Assembly: GCA_963825175.1 (NCBI GenBank)
Contig: CAWGSA010000002.1
Coordinates: 1,550,001 to 1,614,000, forward strand
Length of the DNA: 64,000 nucleotides
Source of the DNA: DATFTF01 sp963825175
Lineage (GTDB): Bacteria; Acidobacteriota; Thermoanaerobaculia; UBA5066; Gp7-AA6
Reading direction: 5' to 3'
Below the pieces are notes generated by a model. It searched no databases and had not been told where the DNA came from. It saw only the letters and a program-made list of their open reading frames with translations. The first letter of the stretch is position 1, and every line of letters starts with the position of its first letter. Position numbers and translations under genes: made by a program. Positions 16,467-24,507 of this stretch are shown piece after piece.

Positions 16467-17804
16467 TTACTTCCACTTGTCGAAGATCCGGCGGACCTCC
16501 TTGTCCGCGGCGTCGAGCGCGGCTTCCGGCGTCATCTCGTCGCGCGCGGCCTTCGCGAACATGGTCGGAACCACCCATGTGTTGAAGACCTCATCGATGG
16601 CCGCGGTGGCGTATCCCGGGTACCCGACGTTCGTCGCCCAGTCGAGCACGTTGCCCAGGACCTTGTACTTATCGTTGGGATTGGCCTTGGGGTCGTTGGC
16701 GATCAGCTGCTGCAGATCGGGCACCGTCTTGGGGAAGCAGGGGAAGTTGTAGAACTCGCTCCCCTTGAACGCGGATTCGAAGTTGTCGATGTAATCGGCC
16801 AGGAACTTTTTCGCGCCGTCCTTGTTCTCCGCGAAATCCCAGACGACGTAGCAGGACATGACGTGTTCCGCCGCGATCCGCCGAACCGGACCCTTCAGCG
16901 CTGGCGTGAGCCAGATCTTGGACGACATGTCCGGATTGTCCTTCTCCGCGGCCCGCGTGACAGAGATCGCGTTCATGACGAAGGATACTTTGCCGGCGAG
17001 GATGGCGCGGTTGTTGGAGGAGGGATCCCACGTGAACACCTCGGGCGTCTCGGTGTCTTTGTAGAGCGACCGCATGAACTTGACGGCCTCGAGGGTCTGC
17101 TTGGACTTCAGGGTCGGATTTCCGTTCGCGTCCTGCTCCGATCCGCCGAACGACCACATCAGAGCTCGGACCGCCATGCTGGTGTCCAACTCCTGGGACA
17201 GACCGATGCCGCACGGATTCCCGGCGGTGTCCTTGATCTTCTTGGCGCCCTTCCACAGGTCATCCCAGGTATCCGGCCCCTTGGGGTATCCGACCTTCTC
17301 CCACAAGTCCTTGCGGTAGTTGCCGGGATCGGGAACGTAGGAATCGGAGAAGGCGAAATACTTCTTGGTCTTCGGGTTGAACGTGGACTTGTAGCCGAGA
17401 TCGATCGGTTTGCCGTGCTTTCTCTCGACCTCCTGGTAGATCTCGCCGTGATCGATGACCTGCTTCTCGTAGGCCGCCGGCGGGGACAGGAACATGAAGA
17501 GATCGTGTCCCTTCTTGGCCGAGACCTCCGCCGCCGCGCGGGCGTTGATCTCCCCGATGGCGATGTGATCGACGACCACGTTGATGTTGTTCTTCTCTCC
17601 CCATTCCTTGGTGTAGGTGTTGTCGAACCACTTGTCGTAACCGGGAACGAAGTGGCTCCACTGGACGATTTTCAAGGTCTTCTGCTGGGCCGCGGCGCGC
17701 TCCGGGAACAGGAAGTTGGCGCCGACTCCCGCCGCGACAGCGCCCGCTCCGGTGAGCTTGGCAAACTCGCGGCGCGTCAACCCGCGATGGTGTTTCTTCG
17801 ACAT
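16467..17804 (-). CDS. Extracellular solute-binding protein family 1, Tat-exported
   Basis: Family 1 binding protein, 445 residues. The N-terminus has a twin-arginine signal (TRREFAKLTGAGAVAAGVGA), so export is through Tat. The mature protein starts LKIVQWSHFVPGYDKWFDN. NGYPKGPDTWDDLWKGAKKIK-like text (KVGYPKGPDTWDDLWKGAKK) and VMNAISVTRAAEKDNP fit sugar/polyol binding proteins. A good ribosome site (GAGAGGTGAA) precedes the ATG. It heads the importer operon (ATPase, two permeases) and follows the porin gene, giving a path across both membranes. Confidence 0.9.
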   Translation of the reverse strand: MSKKHHRGLTRREFAKLTGAGAVAAGVGANFLFPERAAAQQKTLKIVQWSHFVPGYDKWFDNTYTKEWGEKNNINVVVDHIAIGEINARAAAEVSAKKGHDLFMFLSPPAAYEKQVIDHGEIYQEVERKHGKPIDLGYKSTFNPKTKKYFAFSDSYVPDPGNYRKDLWEKVGYPKGPDTWDDLWKGAKKIKDTAGNPCGIGLSQELDTSMAVRALMWSFGGSEQDANGNPTLKSKQTLEAVKFMRSLYKDTETPEVFTWDPSSNNRAILAGKVSFVMNAISVTRAAEKDNPDMSSKIWLTPALKGPVRRIAAEHVMSCYVVWDFAENKDGAKKFLADYIDNFESAFKGSEFYNFPCFPKTVPDLQQLIANDPKANPNDKYKVLGNVLDWATNVGYPGYATAAIDEVFNTWVVPTMFAKAARDEMTPEAALDAADKEVRRIFDKWK

Positions 17805-17876
17805 GGTTCACCTCTCTCCAGGAAGTCCGGCGAAGGCGGAGGCGCATTTCGCGCCCCCGCCGCCACCGGACGGGTT

Positions 17877-19055
17877 CTAGAAATACAGGGTCTGCAGCTG
17901 AATCGCGATGTGATTGAAGTCCTTGGTCTTGGCCGTCGCCGGCTGCACCTTGGGGACGATGCGCTCGTACAGCAGGGAGAGCTTGAGGTTCTGACCGGAG
18001 ACGTTCCAGTTGAGGCCGCCGCCGTAACGCTGCTGGTTCCCGACCTGCTTGATGCTGTCGCTGAATCCGAGCTTCTGGTAGACGACGAACGGCTGCAGGT
18101 TGATGGCGCTGAAGTAGTAGCCGGCGTCGGCATAGATGTCGTTCTGCTTGGCCAGCGCCGAGAAGGCCTTGCCGCCGTCGAAATGGTCGTAGTCAAACGA
18201 GAAGTTGACCGAGTCCTTGGCCACCGGCAGGTCGATCGCGAAGTCGCCGCCATACGCCTTGTAGTCTCCCTGTCCGTCTCCCCACGCGCCGATGGCGATG
18301 ACTTTCTTGGTTCCGCGGTAGGTGCCGGCATAGACATATCCCATCTCGGGATCGAGGAAATCGTATTGGACGCGCCCGCCGATCCGGTAGGAGTTGCGGG
18401 AGCCCGCTTCGGGTCCGAGCGGCGCCTTCTGGGGCGTGGTGCCGTTGCGGTTGCCGTCGTAGGCCGCCAGGCGGTACTCCAAGTGGTTGTCGGCGACGTA
18501 GCCCTTGAGGCCGAAACCATAGTCACGCCCGCCGTTGCCCTTCATGATTCCGTTGCCCTGGAGGGCCCACGTGCCCAGATCGAACGAGAGGAAGCTCTGC
18601 GTGCTGGTCAGTCCGTTGCGGGAGGTCGGCACCAGGAAGAGTCCTGCGTCGAGCATCAAGGCGTTGCCGGCGAGCTTCCATTCGGCGAAGGCGTCCTGGG
18701 TGATGAAGCCCGTGGCGGGGCAGGTCGCCGCGGCTCCGCTGCAGATGTTCTTGTCCCCTGTGGTGCCGGAGTTCCCGGCTCTGGGCTCGTCTGACTCGTA
18801 GAAGAAGCTCAGATTCTTCGCCAGGTTGCCAGCCAGAAGGATGCGAACCCGGCGGAGGAAGAGATTCTCCGAGTAGCCTTGCGAATTGGGGTCCTGCGTC
18901 CAGTCCGCCCAGGTCTGCAGCTGAAATCCGAACTTGAAGTTGACGTTGTCGTTGACCTTGACGACGACCTGGGCACGAGCCGGATCGGGCACCGAGAGCA
19001 AGACCGTGCCAATCAAGACCGCGAAAACGATGTGACCCCGGAGTTTGCGAAACAT
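17877..19055 (-). CDS. Outer-membrane porin (OprP/OprO-like, DcaP group)
   Basis: 392 residues, with a Sec signal peptide (FAVLIGTVLLSVPDPARA). The mature part is rich in alternating beta-strand patterns such as FKFGFQLQTWADW, NLFLRRVRILLAGNLAKNLSF and YRIGGRVQYDFLD, and the protein ends in a terminal Phe (LQTLYF), the usual outer-membrane insertion signal. The RRVR motif early on is typical of phosphate-selective porin O/P relatives. A strong ribosome site (AAGGAGG) precedes ATG. It stands directly upstream of the binding-protein gene, so it may supply that importer. Confidence 0.82.
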   Translation of the reverse strand: MFRKLRGHIVFAVLIGTVLLSVPDPARAQVVVKVNDNVNFKFGFQLQTWADWTQDPNSQGYSENLFLRRVRILLAGNLAKNLSFFYESDEPRAGNSGTTGDKNICSGAAATCPATGFITQDAFAEWKLAGNALMLDAGLFLVPTSRNGLTSTQSFLSFDLGTWALQGNGIMKGNGGRDYGFGLKGYVADNHLEYRLAAYDGNRNGTTPQKAPLGPEAGSRNSYRIGGRVQYDFLDPEMGYVYAGTYRGTKKVIAIGAWGDGQGDYKAYGGDFAIDLPVAKDSVNFSFDYDHFDGGKAFSALAKQNDIYADAGYYFSAINLQPFVVYQKLGFSDSIKQVGNQQRYGGGLNWNVSGQNLKLSLLYERIVPKVQPATAKTKDFNHIAIQLQTLYF

Positions 19056-19068
19056 CAGATCCTCCTTG

Positions 19069-19560
19069 TCAAGCGTTGGGGAAGGCTCTCTTTTCTCGTT
19101 GAGCGCGTCTGACCCCCCAGAAGTCCTGCCGGATGTCTCGATTCTTGGTCTCTCGAATGAATAGGCTCCTGATCACGAAGCTCATCAACGCGACGACGAT
19201 TGGGTACCAAAGGCCGTAGAAGATGTTTCCGCTGGATGCCCACCATCGCAGTCGCGAGCAGCGGCAGCGTCCCGCCGAACCAGCCGTTGCCGATGTGGTA
19301 AGGCAAGGACATGGAGGTGTAGCGGATCCGAGTCGGGAAAAGCTCGACCAAGAAAGCCGCGATCGGCCCATAGACCATCGTCACAAAATCACCATCATCA
19401 CAAGAATCAGGACCATCATCGGCCAGTTGGCCGCAGGCTTGTCCAAAGTCGTCAGATGGCCGGTAGTCTTCAACGCCGCCTGGTACTTGTCTTCGTTCCG
19501 GGCGGTAAGTCCAGCCCTTCGCCGGGATCGCCTTTCGGGATTGGATTCGAAGCTGACGCG
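19069..19560 (-). pseudogene. Remnant of an MHS-family (metabolite:H+ symporter) MFS transporter
   Basis: Three reading frames together spell the C-terminal third of an MHS permease. One frame has DKYQAALKTTGHLTTLDKPA and ANWPMMVLILVMMVIL and ends in a TGA. A second picks up at once with MTMVYGPIAAFLVELFPTRI and RYTSMSLPYHIGNGWFGG. A third has GNIFYGLWYPIVVALMSFVI and FIRETKNRDI before the stop at 19069. The order and spacing match intact MHS transporters, but at least two frameshifts break it and the N-terminal two thirds are missing. The left end of the homology (19560) is approximate. Confidence 0.82.
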
Positions 19561-19774
19561 GGGATCGGTCCTACGCCGTCGTTCATTTAGGCTCGTTGGC
19601 GAAAGTCTTTCAGAGTTTCCGGCGATGTCAAGAGCATTTGAACCCAGCCGGAAGATAACGCTGAAATAGGGCTGGTCCGCCGGGCAATACTCCCAAGGGC
19701 CTCAGAGCCTAGGCAGACGGCCCCAGGGAGCGGCTCCGCCAGAAGAGCGAATCGGCGCGGAAGAAAGGCCCCGG
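19561..19774. other. Non-coding stretch between two gene remnants
   Basis: 214 bases with no convincing gene on either strand. It lies between the permease remnant and the acetyl-CoA synthetase remnant and is most likely degraded sequence from the same decay event. Confidence 0.5.
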
Positions 19775-19985
19775 CTACTCTTTCTTGCCGAACTGCCCGA
19801 AGGCCTCCGGTCCTCCTTGCTTTTGACCTTCTCCAAGCCCCGCACCGCTTGCCGAACCTGCTCTCTACCGCGTCGGGATTTGTCAGAGTCGAGATGTCAC
19901 AGGTGTCGAGCGTATTGGAGATCACCGCCAGGACAGGACGCATGATCCTTTCGGATCCGGCCGGTGCCGTCAATGGGGAGAGCCA
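19775..19985 (-). pseudogene. Remnant of a second acetyl-CoA synthetase 3' end
   Basis: The minus strand reads RIMRPVLAVISNTLDTCDIS then TLTNPDAV, and in another frame EQVRQAVRGLEKVKSK and GPEAFGQFGKKE with a TAG at 19775-19777. The intact acsA at 24508 ends IMRRVLAAISNTLDTGDITT, TLANPDVVEQIRVMVQGKEK, DLKQFGKEE. This is therefore the last ~65 residues of a diverged paralogue, broken by two or more frameshifts. It overlaps the 3' end of the Pat-like gene by about 15 bases, so the remnant now follows that gene. The right boundary is approximate. Confidence 0.85.
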
Positions 19986-22525
19986 GAATCGGAGTGGGAA
20001 GGCAGCACGCTTTGCCCGCGATCGCCGTCGGCGGCGACGTCCTCGGAGTTAGCCGGCGAGCCAGCCGCCTCCGATGGCGAGGTGGACACAGCGGCGGCCG
20101 ACCCGAAAAAGCCGATCCGGACATCCGGACCGAGAACGATCCCTCGGGCGCCAGGCGCCGACGAACCAGGCTGGAGCGCGGCCTCCAGGCCGCATAGCCA
20201 GGGCAGCTCTTCGATCAGCTGGGAAACCCGGCCGAGGAGCTCTTCGAAGCCGGTCTTGGCGGTCAGCCGAGCAGCCTCGACGATTTCCCGTGCGTCGCGG
20301 TCTGTCAACGGCGTGATGCGGACCCCCAGGCTCTCGCCGGCGCGAAAGATACGGATCAGCGGCCCGAAGCTCGGATCGGAAACGACCTCCAGGCGAGTGG
20401 GATCATCGGTGCCGATGAACGATCCCACCTCTTCAGGCATCTCCACGGAAATGCCGAAGAATCCGAGAATGCTCCGGGCGCGGTCGCACTCCAGCCAGAC
20501 AGGCTCCCGCGGGGCCGAATCGAGAGCTGCCATGACCTCCCGCCGGGCCGCCGCCGCATCGACGTCGTCGTACCAGAGAAGACGCCCCGCCGGCTCTCTC
20601 CGGAATGCGGCGTACTCAACGGCCCGAGACAATGCGATCGCTGCCGATTCGGGGAACCGATAGGACGGGAACACGCGTCGGGCGGCGACCCTGCCCCGCC
20701 CTCTTCCGGCGCCGAGCTCGACTACTCCCGCCGCGCCCATCAGGCAGAGCAGGGCCGGCTTGGGAACGCCGCTCTTGCGCTCGCCGCGGAGAACGCCCCG
20801 CCGGATGGCGCGGCCCACTTCTTGCGGGTTGCAGTCCCCGATGCAGGCGAAGATGGCGATCAGGGAATCGACCCCGGGATCCTCCATGGCGCGCTCGACG
20901 GCACGTTCGTACACCTCCTGGGTGGCCAGCGGGCCGAGATCGATGACCCCTCGATCCGCGACCACCAGGCCCCGCGCGTCGCACGAATCGGCACAGATCG
21001 TCAGAACGCCGCCGGAGTTGCTGATGATCGCAACGCGATTGCCGCGCGGCAGCGGCTGGTGGGCCAGCAGGACGGCCACGTCGAACATCTCTTCGAGCGT
21101 GTCGGCGCGGATCACGCCCGCCTGACGGAAGAGCATCTCGACGTTGGTTTCGCTCTGGGCGACGGCGCCGATGTGGGCGCGCGCCGCATCACTGCCCGAC
21201 TGAGTCCGCGCGCTCTTCACGCAAAGGATCGGCTTGCGATAGGAAATGCGCCGGGCGGTGCGCGCAAAGCGGCGGGGATTGCCGAAGGTCTCCAGATACA
21301 GCAGCGCGATGTCCGTCGAGGAGTCTTCCTCCCAGTACTGGAGCAGGTCGTTGCCGGACACGTCGGCGCGGTTTCCCGCCGAAACGAAGTTGGAGAACCC
21401 CAGGCCGCGCTCGGCGGCGTAGTTCAGGATCACCAGCCCCAGCGCCGCCGAGTGCGAGAAGAACCCGATGCGGCCTCGCGGCGCCATCTGCGGCGACAGA
21501 CTCGCGTTGAGGCTGACATCCGCATGTGTGTTCATGACGCCCAGACAATTGGGTCCGATCAGACGGGCACCGTGGGAACGCACGAGATCGACCAGCTTGT
21601 TTTGAAGCGCAACGCCTTCCGGGCCGCTCTCGGCAAAGCCCGACGTGACCACCAGAAGCCCCCGGGCGCCGTGGCGCAAGGCTCCTTCGGCGACCTCGAG
21701 CACGCGCTGGGCCGGCACGGCGATGACGACGAGCTCGGCCTTCTCCGGCAGGTCGCCGACGGACGCGTAGGCCCGAACCCCGTGCACCGCGTTGGCCTGG
21801 TTGTTGACCGGGTAGACCGTGCCGCTGAAATTTCCCTGGAGAATCGCGCGGAAGATCATGCTGCCCACCGCGGAAGGGTCGCGCGAGGCGCCGACGACGG
21901 CGACCGTCCGGGGGCGCAGAAGCGGGATGAGCGAATGGGCTACGGCAATGCGCTCGCGCAGCTCGACCCGTTCGCGCAGAGAGGCGAGCCCGGCAACCGG
22001 GAACTCCACGTGGATGCTGCCGGCGTCGACCACCTGGTGGACCTCGAAGCCCGAGTCCCGGAAGACATTGATCATCGCCTGGTTCTCGTACAGGACCTCG
22101 GCTTCAAAACCCGTGAACCCCGCCCCGGCGGCGATGCCGGCCAGCCGCTCGAGGATCAGGGTGCTGATCCCCCGCCCCTGATAGTCGTCGTGCACGAGAA
22201 ACGCGACCTCCGCCTTTCCGTGAACGCCGACGGACACATAGTTTCCGACCCCAACGATCCGAGCGTCCGGCCCCTGCCCGACGACCGCGAGGAGGCACAG
22301 CCGATCGCGCGGCTCGCCCGAGCACATGAACTCGACCGCGCTCCTGGAAACATAGGCCACTGCTCCCAGGAAGCGCATCTGGAGGCTCTCACGCGATATT
22401 GTCTTAAGGAACGTCTCCATTGCCGCGACGTCGTCGGGAGTCGCCGCTCGCAAAAGGACGCTTTCGCCGTCCCGAAGGAGAACATACTCGCTGAAGCTGG
22501 CGCCTTCGGGAATGATCCGGAACAT
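19970..22525 (-). CDS. GNAT + ADP-forming acyl-CoA synthetase fusion (Pat-like protein acetyltransferase)
   Basis: 851 residues. Residues ~20-170 are a GNAT acetyltransferase domain (MRFLGAVAYVSRSAVEFM and the acetyl-CoA loop VHDDYQGRGISTLILERLAG). Residues ~200-500 are the CoA-binding and ligase domains of an NDP-forming acyl-CoA synthetase (TVAVVGASRDPSAVGSMIF, NCLGVMNTHADV), and the rest resembles a diverged ATP-grasp-like part ending near ARGIVLGPDVRIGFFGS. The conserved phospho-His region reads ARAHIGAVAQ, so the His is kept. Related GNAT/ACD proteins (Pat, PatZ) acetylate and inactivate acetyl-CoA synthetase on its C-terminal lysine. Position next to the AcuBC fusion and acsA supports that role here (inference). 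The last ~40 residues look extended into the acs remnant. Confidence 0.82.
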   Translation of the reverse strand: MFRIIPEGASFSEYVLLRDGESVLLRAATPDDVAAMETFLKTISRESLQMRFLGAVAYVSRSAVEFMCSGEPRDRLCLLAVVGQGPDARIVGVGNYVSVGVHGKAEVAFLVHDDYQGRGISTLILERLAGIAAGAGFTGFEAEVLYENQAMINVFRDSGFEVHQVVDAGSIHVEFPVAGLASLRERVELRERIAVAHSLIPLLRPRTVAVVGASRDPSAVGSMIFRAILQGNFSGTVYPVNNQANAVHGVRAYASVGDLPEKAELVVIAVPAQRVLEVAEGALRHGARGLLVVTSGFAESGPEGVALQNKLVDLVRSHGARLIGPNCLGVMNTHADVSLNASLSPQMAPRGRIGFFSHSAALGLVILNYAAERGLGFSNFVSAGNRADVSGNDLLQYWEEDSSTDIALLYLETFGNPRRFARTARRISYRKPILCVKSARTQSGSDAARAHIGAVAQSETNVEMLFRQAGVIRADTLEEMFDVAVLLAHQPLPRGNRVAIISNSGGVLTICADSCDARGLVVADRGVIDLGPLATQEVYERAVERAMEDPGVDSLIAIFACIGDCNPQEVGRAIRRGVLRGERKSGVPKPALLCLMGAAGVVELGAGRGRGRVAARRVFPSYRFPESAAIALSRAVEYAAFRREPAGRLLWYDDVDAAAARREVMAALDSAPREPVWLECDRARSILGFFGISVEMPEEVGSFIGTDDPTRLEVVSDPSFGPLIRIFRAGESLGVRITPLTDRDAREIVEAARLTAKTGFEELLGRVSQLIEELPWLCGLEAALQPGSSAPGARGIVLGPDVRIGFFGSAAAVSTSPSEAAGSPANSEDVAADGDRGQSVLPSHSDSGSPH

Positions 22526-22613
22526 CTGGCGTCCGATTATAGGGGCGGGCCGCCGGCCCGCCGCGAGGCGTCGCCCTCACACCGCGATAGCTCGGGACAT
22601 CGCCGTGCCTTTT

Positions 22614-24365
22614 TCACAGCCAGTAAGGGTGAGCCTCTTCGAGGAGGCGTCGTGCGACCTGTCGATTCCGTCGGGCGATCGCCTCGCGGTTGGCGGAATC
22701 GGCCGGCGCGGGAGACTCGTCGTGCAGCGCCGCCGGCGGCCGATTCTCCAGAAGCGCGCTCCACTTGCTTCGCCACGCCTCCGGCAGGAGCACGGGCAGG
22801 GGGAGCTCGTGGACGAGCAAATAGAGGATCGTCCAGATTCGGGCCACGGCGTGGAAGGCATAGCCGCCCCCGAGAGTGAACAACACGCGGCCCGCGGTGA
22901 GCTCGTCGGCCATCCGAAGGAGCCGCCGAAAGATCGCCTCGTAGTCGCGCGTCGTCAGCATCAGGTCGGCCAGGGGGTCGGCAAAGTGCGCGTCGGCTCC
23001 GGCCTGCACGACGAGGACGCCGGGACGGAACTGACGGAGGGCCGCCGGCACGACCTCATCGAACACTTCGAGATAGCTCTCCCCTTCGGTGAAGGGCTGG
23101 AGCGGCAAATTCAACTTCAAGCCGCGACCGGTTCCCCATCCGAGCTCGTGGACTTCGCCGGTGCCCGGAAACAGGTACTGGCCCGCCTCGTGGAGGCTGA
23201 TCGTCATCACGCGCCGGTCCTCGTACAGAATCTGCTGGACGCCGTCGGCGTGATGAACGTCGATGTCCACGTAACCGACCCAGAGGCCGTGGCTCGTCAG
23301 CCAGTTGATCGCGATCGCGACGTCGTTGTAGATGCAAAAACCCGACGCGATGTTGCGCCGGGCATGGTGGAGTCCGCCGCCGAGCTGGAGCACCCGCTTC
23401 TCGCCTTTCTCGGCGATGAGCCGGGCGCCTGCGAGGGTGCCGCCCACCAGCCATCGGGCGGCCTCGTCCATGCCGGGGAAGATCGGGTTATCCGGAGTCC
23501 CGAGTCCGTACTCTTCGCAGTCCGGAACGCTTTCTCCGGCGCTCAGGGCTTCGACGCGGCGGACGTAGTAGTCCTCGTGGACTCCGAGGATCTCGGCCCG
23601 CGTCGCGGGCTGCGGAGCGACCGGCTGTACGCGATGACCGAGCGCGGCGAGCAGGTCGAGCACCATGTCCACCCGGATGGGGCTGAACGCGTGGTCGTCT
23701 CCGAAAGAATAGGTCCGGTAGGCGGGGTGGTAGATCACGCAGGCCATGGCTTCTCGGGTGGCCAGAGGACTTCGAAGCCGGAAAGGCGCAGGTCCGCGGC
23801 GAGCGGCCCGCATCTCGATCGAACCGATCCGAAGGACGGCGCGGGTCGACTGAGCCCCCTCCGGGTACGTCAGGATCGACCGGACGGCGAGATCCCGGTG
23901 GCTCAAGAAGCTCGTCAAGCGGGCGAGCTCTCCGGGCTCGTCGGGCAAGCGGACTTCCAGCCGGCCGGAGGGCTTGCCGACGCCTGTCATCTTGAGCAGC
24001 GCGTCGAGCAGGTCCACGCCGGTGATGATCCCGATCAGTCTTCCGTCGTCGACCACCGGCAGGCAGCCGATCTTCCTCTCCCGCATTGTCCATGCCGCGT
24101 CTTCGACCGGGTCCAGGGCGTCGGCCGTCTGCGGTTGACGCGACATCACCTCGGAGACGCGCCTCTCCGGTGAGAACGGCGAAGGCGCCAGCGCGCTCGT
24201 GGCCAGACGCAGATCGCGGTCCGTGATCACGCCGACAAGAGCGCTCTCCCGCACGACGGGGAGGTGGCGAATGCGCTTTTCCTGCATCGTGCGATAGGCG
24301 TCGTGGAGCGTGGTGTCCGGCGAGATCGATAGAACCGGACTCTTCATGATGTCCCGGACCAGCAT
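22614..24365 (-). CDS. acuC: AcuB-AcuC fusion: CBS-CBS-ACT domains plus class I-type lysine deacetylase
   Basis: 583 residues combining two usually separate proteins. Residues ~1-125 hold two CBS motifs (VRDIMKSPVLSISPDTTLHD, ITDRDLRLATSALA and LPVVDDGRLIGIITGVDLLD). Residues ~135-205 form an ACT-like domain. Residues ~210-575 are a histone-deacetylase-fold enzyme with the full active-site set: HH at 333-334 (GGLHHARRN), D369 and H371 (DIDVHHADG), D458 (QAGADAH) and Tyr502 (LGGGYAF), each by count from the start. In Bacillus AcuB and AcuC are separate proteins beside the AcuA acetyltransferase and act with acsA. Here AcuB and AcuC are one polypeptide and a GNAT protein stands next to it, downstream of acsA. 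It probably deacetylates Acs, with the CBS/ACT part sensing a metabolite. Confidence 0.88.
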   Translation of the reverse strand: MLVRDIMKSPVLSISPDTTLHDAYRTMQEKRIRHLPVVRESALVGVITDRDLRLATSALAPSPFSPERRVSEVMSRQPQTADALDPVEDAAWTMRERKIGCLPVVDDGRLIGIITGVDLLDALLKMTGVGKPSGRLEVRLPDEPGELARLTSFLSHRDLAVRSILTYPEGAQSTRAVLRIGSIEMRAARRGPAPFRLRSPLATREAMACVIYHPAYRTYSFGDDHAFSPIRVDMVLDLLAALGHRVQPVAPQPATRAEILGVHEDYYVRRVEALSAGESVPDCEEYGLGTPDNPIFPGMDEAARWLVGGTLAGARLIAEKGEKRVLQLGGGLHHARRNIASGFCIYNDVAIAINWLTSHGLWVGYVDIDVHHADGVQQILYEDRRVMTISLHEAGQYLFPGTGEVHELGWGTGRGLKLNLPLQPFTEGESYLEVFDEVVPAALRQFRPGVLVVQAGADAHFADPLADLMLTTRDYEAIFRRLLRMADELTAGRVLFTLGGGYAFHAVARIWTILYLLVHELPLPVLLPEAWRSKWSALLENRPPAALHDESPAPADSANREAIARRNRQVARRLLEEAHPYWL

Positions 24366-24411
24366 GGCTCCGCCTCGCTTTTCTGTGAACTCTGACGGCC
24401 CGGAAAGAGCG

Positions 24412-24439
24412 AGACCCGGGCCCTGCAGGACCCGGGTCT
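24412..24439 (-). terminator. Strong hairpin between acsA and the AcuBC fusion gene
   Basis: Inverted repeat AGACCCGGG (24412-24420) and CCCGGGTCT (24431-24439) with a 10-base loop containing the inner palindrome CCTGCAGG. Read on the minus strand it lies between the acsA stop and the acuBC start and is followed by a CTC..CTTT run that is only weakly T-rich. It could be a terminator, or an attenuator that lets some transcription through. Confidence 0.55.
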
Positions 24440-24507
24440 GGCTGGAATCGAACGAAAATAGAGGATCCGTTTCTCCGCAGAGGCGCCCGCGAGAACCGTC
24501 GGACTCG

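Noticed and set aside
24439..24460. tRNA T-arm-like text (GTTCGATTCC) on the minus strand downstream of acsA
   Set aside because: No acceptor or anticodon arms could be paired around it.
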